From positions 1-64,000 of the forward strand of contig SVFV01000002.1 of assembly GCA_015056655.1 (NCBI GenBank): a stretch of DNA of 64,000 bases. The letters are read 5' to 3'. Source of the DNA: Butyrivibrio sp. (GTDB lineage Bacteria; Bacillota; Clostridia; Lachnospirales; Lachnospiraceae). The translations under genes and the position numbers were made by a program. The notes under the pieces are model-generated. The model saw only the letters and a list, made by a program, of their open reading frames with translations. It was not told where the DNA came from and searched no databases. This document shows positions 62,000-64,000 of this stretch, piece after piece (the stretch's first letter is position 1; every line of letters starts with the position of its first letter).

Positions 62000-64000
62000 T
62001 TACTTCGATTTATAATACTCACCCGGAGTAATACCATGTCTTTCTCTAAAGCATCTGATGAGAGGTCTTGGTGTACTAAATCCAACTCTGTCCGCCGCAT
62101 CTTTTACTGTAACGCCTTGTTCCATCAGTATTTCAGCGTTATCCAATCGCACGTTATTTATATATTCAAGCATACCTACATGGTATATCTGCTTGAATGT
62201 TCTGGAAAGGTATGAATTATTAACAGCAAGTTCATCCGCTATGCTATTTACGTTCATATCCTTGTTCGCATACTCTCTATCAACGTATTCCTTTGCCTTT
62301 TCAGCAAGAACTGCACTCTTACCACTTCGATCAGGCTCAAATTCGACTGCTTTTTCCTCTTCTGCTGTCTCAATAGCTGCAGAAACAAGGTCATTGATGA
62401 GATTATTTGCTTCCTCAGGTCTGTGCAGACGGTACATATTCTGTACCTGTTCCATCTGATCCCAGGAAGTAAGTGTCTCTTTCGCATCATCATCCAGAGA
62501 AAGTTCATTATAATAAGCTACGTTCTGAAGTGCACCTACATAAATACGGTATTCTCTTACAATCATGGATTCCTTATGGGCATCCGGTATACTTTTTTTG
62601 CCATGGTGCAAATTTGATACATTGGCAACAAGCGCAATGTCAAATTTCTCACGTATAAAGCTGCAGACTGTATTTACCTGTTTTGATAGTTCCGCAGGCG
62701 TAATGTCATTTTCTCCTGTAAGCTGAACGATATTGTAAAACCAATGTGCAAGTCCGCCGGTAGCCAGAAGGTGCTCTGGTCCGATAAGCTCTTCTGAAAC
62801 ATTATGGATAATAAACCAAACCTGATCTCTGTCTATCTGCTCAAAGGACTCACCAGTGGGATTATCAATATCATAAGAGATAACTATATATCTGGCGTCC
62901 TTCTCTTCTTCCTCATAAAATGGCTCTTTACCATAATTCAGAAGATTGACCAGTCTGGTCTCATTATTAGTTTTGAACTTATCCATCTCTTCTCTTGAGA
63001 CTTTAAGATCACTTGCAGATTTTACAAGACCTTCTTCTATGCGTTTAAATTCATCACGAGTCTTTTTGTCTACTTCAGGATTATCAACGCTTCTTTCATC
63101 CATAAACTTAAGTAGATGTTCGATTGGCTCATACTGTCTACGCATAAACGCAGTAACTACAACAGCCGTAACGACCATAACTACAATAAAGTAGAAAATA
63201 ACGCCAAGAATAAAAGGCTGTATAGCATTTTCAATGGTCCCAGGCTCCAGGATTGCTATAAGCTTTATTCCATAGGAGTTGGTTTCTGCTGAATAAACGG
63301 GTCTTCCGGAAATTTTCTTATGCCCTGTCTCAACTGCGAGGCACTCCGCTATAAATTCGTCGTCAAAACTCTCCTGCCCAAGCTGAATATATGAACCATC
63401 CCCTGTTACAATCAGGAAATTGGTATTGTTCGTCACAACTGACTGCAAGTAACTCTTCTGCAATTTAATAAGAAGAACCGCATCCTGATCCTCGAATGGA
63501 TCTGCGAAGGACTGCGACATGGAATAATAAAGCTGCTTGTCATTCTCAGGTCCGGCAATCTTAAACTTACTATAGGTCTGTCCGGTAAAAAGAACCTGAT
63601 TATAAGGCGCCTTCATATCAAGATTTGTTACAAAAGGTGTCTCTTCAGAAATTCTAAGGTATTCAGATTTTGTCAGAACTGCCATAGGCTCCTGTGAAGG
63701 GAAGAACAGAAAAACCTCTCCAAAGGAAGAGTGAACGGCCATATACTCATTGATGGTCCAATTAATTTCAGAAAGTCTCATACGATCTTCAATTGTCTCA
63801 TCTCCCCTTGCAATAGCAGCTTTTACCTGATTGCTACCAAGTAAGGTCTGAGCCCCCATGACTACTTCTTTATAGACACCATTGAGGTTTGCTCCATTTT
63901 CCTCAAGAATCTGAGCCTGGAGATCCTCCTCCTTGTGATACATCTGTCTGACCATAAAAAAAGCGGAAAGAATCATAACAAGACCGGTCATCAGTACAAT
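62000..64000 (-). CDS. Membrane AraC-type regulator with extracellular sensor (partial, start outside window)
   Basis: At least 663 aa are present. The frame is open to the right edge, and the first residues already lie in a membrane helix, so the true start is just outside. Order: first helix, an extracytoplasmic Cache-like sensor (about 30-260), second helix (about 263-285, IVVMVVTAVVVTAF), a linker with a HAMP-like position, a central region, and a C-terminal AraC helix-turn-helix (about 565-663; VNSIADELAVNNSYLSRTFK and VKDAADRVGFSTPRPLIRCF). Such proteins sense a sugar outside and switch on the neighbouring Lpl-type importer. It reads in the same direction as the importer operon and lies directly upstream. 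Confidence 0.9.
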   Translation of the reverse strand: MVLMTGLVMILSAFFMVRQMYHKEEDLQAQILEENGANLNGVYKEVVMGAQTLLGSNQVKAAIARGDETIEDRMRLSEINWTINEYMAVHSSFGEVFLFFPSQEPMAVLTKSEYLRISEETPFVTNLDMKAPYNQVLFTGQTYSKFKIAGPENDKQLYYSMSQSFADPFEDQDAVLLIKLQKSYLQSVVTNNTNFLIVTGDGSYIQLGQESFDDEFIAECLAVETGHKKISGRPVYSAETNSYGIKLIAILEPGTIENAIQPFILGVIFYFIVVMVVTAVVVTAFMRRQYEPIEHLLKFMDERSVDNPEVDKKTRDEFKRIEEGLVKSASDLKVSREEMDKFKTNNETRLVNLLNYGKEPFYEEEEKDARYIVISYDIDNPTGESFEQIDRDQVWFIIHNVSEELIGPEHLLATGGLAHWFYNIVQLTGENDITPAELSKQVNTVCSFIREKFDIALVANVSNLHHGKKSIPDAHKESMIVREYRIYVGALQNVAYYNELSLDDDAKETLTSWDQMEQVQNMYRLHRPEEANNLINDLVSAAIETAEEEKAVEFEPDRSGKSAVLAEKAKEYVDREYANKDMNVNSIADELAVNNSYLSRTFKQIYHVGMLEYINNVRLDNAEILMEQGVTVKDAADRVGFSTPRPLIRCFRERHGITPGEYYKSK

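Noticed and set aside
1..64000. CRISPR array, tRNA, rRNA, insertion sequence or phage genes
   Set aside because: I looked for regular spaced repeats, cloverleaf-like conserved arms, transposase or integrase motifs and saw none.

Overview
The window looks like chromosome of an anaerobic, plant-fibre-degrading Lachnospiraceae, most likely Butyrivibrio or Pseudobutyrivibrio. This is inferred from the AT-rich Firmicutes base composition, strong AGGAGG-type ribosome binding sites, several xylan and beta-glucan enzymes (two GH10 xylanases, a GH3 with permuted domains of the kind known from Butyrivibrio fibrisolvens, a GH13, three carbohydrate-esterase-like hydrolases), a GPH sugar transporter, an Lpl-type ABC sugar importer, and many c-di-GMP and hybrid histidine-kinase proteins. 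I saw no rRNA, tRNA, CRISPR array, prophage or insertion sequence.

Layout. 1-5.9 kb: a small unknown gene, a MoxR-DUF58-transglutaminase operon, a Nudix hydrolase and a DUF1622 membrane protein, all on the minus strand. 6-9.4 kb: a nitronate-monooxygenase-like flavoprotein and a cytoplasmic GH10-esterase fusion (plus strand). 9.4-14.3 kb: a translationally coupled pair made of a giant sensor (ECF-S-like membrane domain, beta-propeller, HD-GYP) and a BMP-type binding protein. 14.4-20.2 kb: permuted GH3 and carB. 20.4-25.1 kb: unknown protein with a structured leader, GNAT, GGDEF, a CheW / CheA-P5-like pair, a frameshifted gene and a chemoreceptor-like stub. 25.3-30.1 kb: acetyl-esterase, GPH transporter, AraC regulator and a lipoprotein GH10 xylanase. 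30.1-36.8 kb: lipoprotein serpin, a remnant of an FMN-dependent dehydrogenase, HelD, SGNH hydrolase, histidine phosphatase and an orphan gene tail. 36.8-43.5 kb: M13 peptidase lipoprotein, SprT, a free-standing FakA middle domain, SfsA, rhomboid, a second histidine phosphatase and flotillin. 43.7-50.1 kb: a three-gene phosphorelay operon whose middle kinase carries a DegV lipid-binding domain. 50.3-56.1 kb: GH13, then a c-di-GMP pair made of REC-GGDEF-degenerate GGDEF and an inactivated M32 peptidase fused to HD-GYP. 56.3-64 kb: type-B carboxylesterase, complete Lpl-type ABC importer and its AraC-type membrane regulator (cut by the window edge).

How it fits together. Polymer attack outside the cell (lipoprotein xylanase), import of oligosaccharides (GPH and ABC systems), deacetylation and depolymerisation inside (GH10-esterase, esterases, GH3, GH13) are interleaved with an unusually dense set of signalling proteins. 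Four act on c-di-GMP (two GGDEF, two HD-GYP), and three of the signalling proteins carry sensor domains borrowed from enzymes or transporters: an ECF S-component-like domain, DegV, and a dead M32 carboxypeptidase.

The best candidates for undescribed biology are the pseudo-M32/HD-GYP protein (53047-56100), the hybrid kinase with an internal DegV domain (44531-48010), and the ECF-S/propeller/HD-GYP sensor coupled to a BMP protein (9444-14284). All family assignments are by eye from motifs; none was confirmed by a search.
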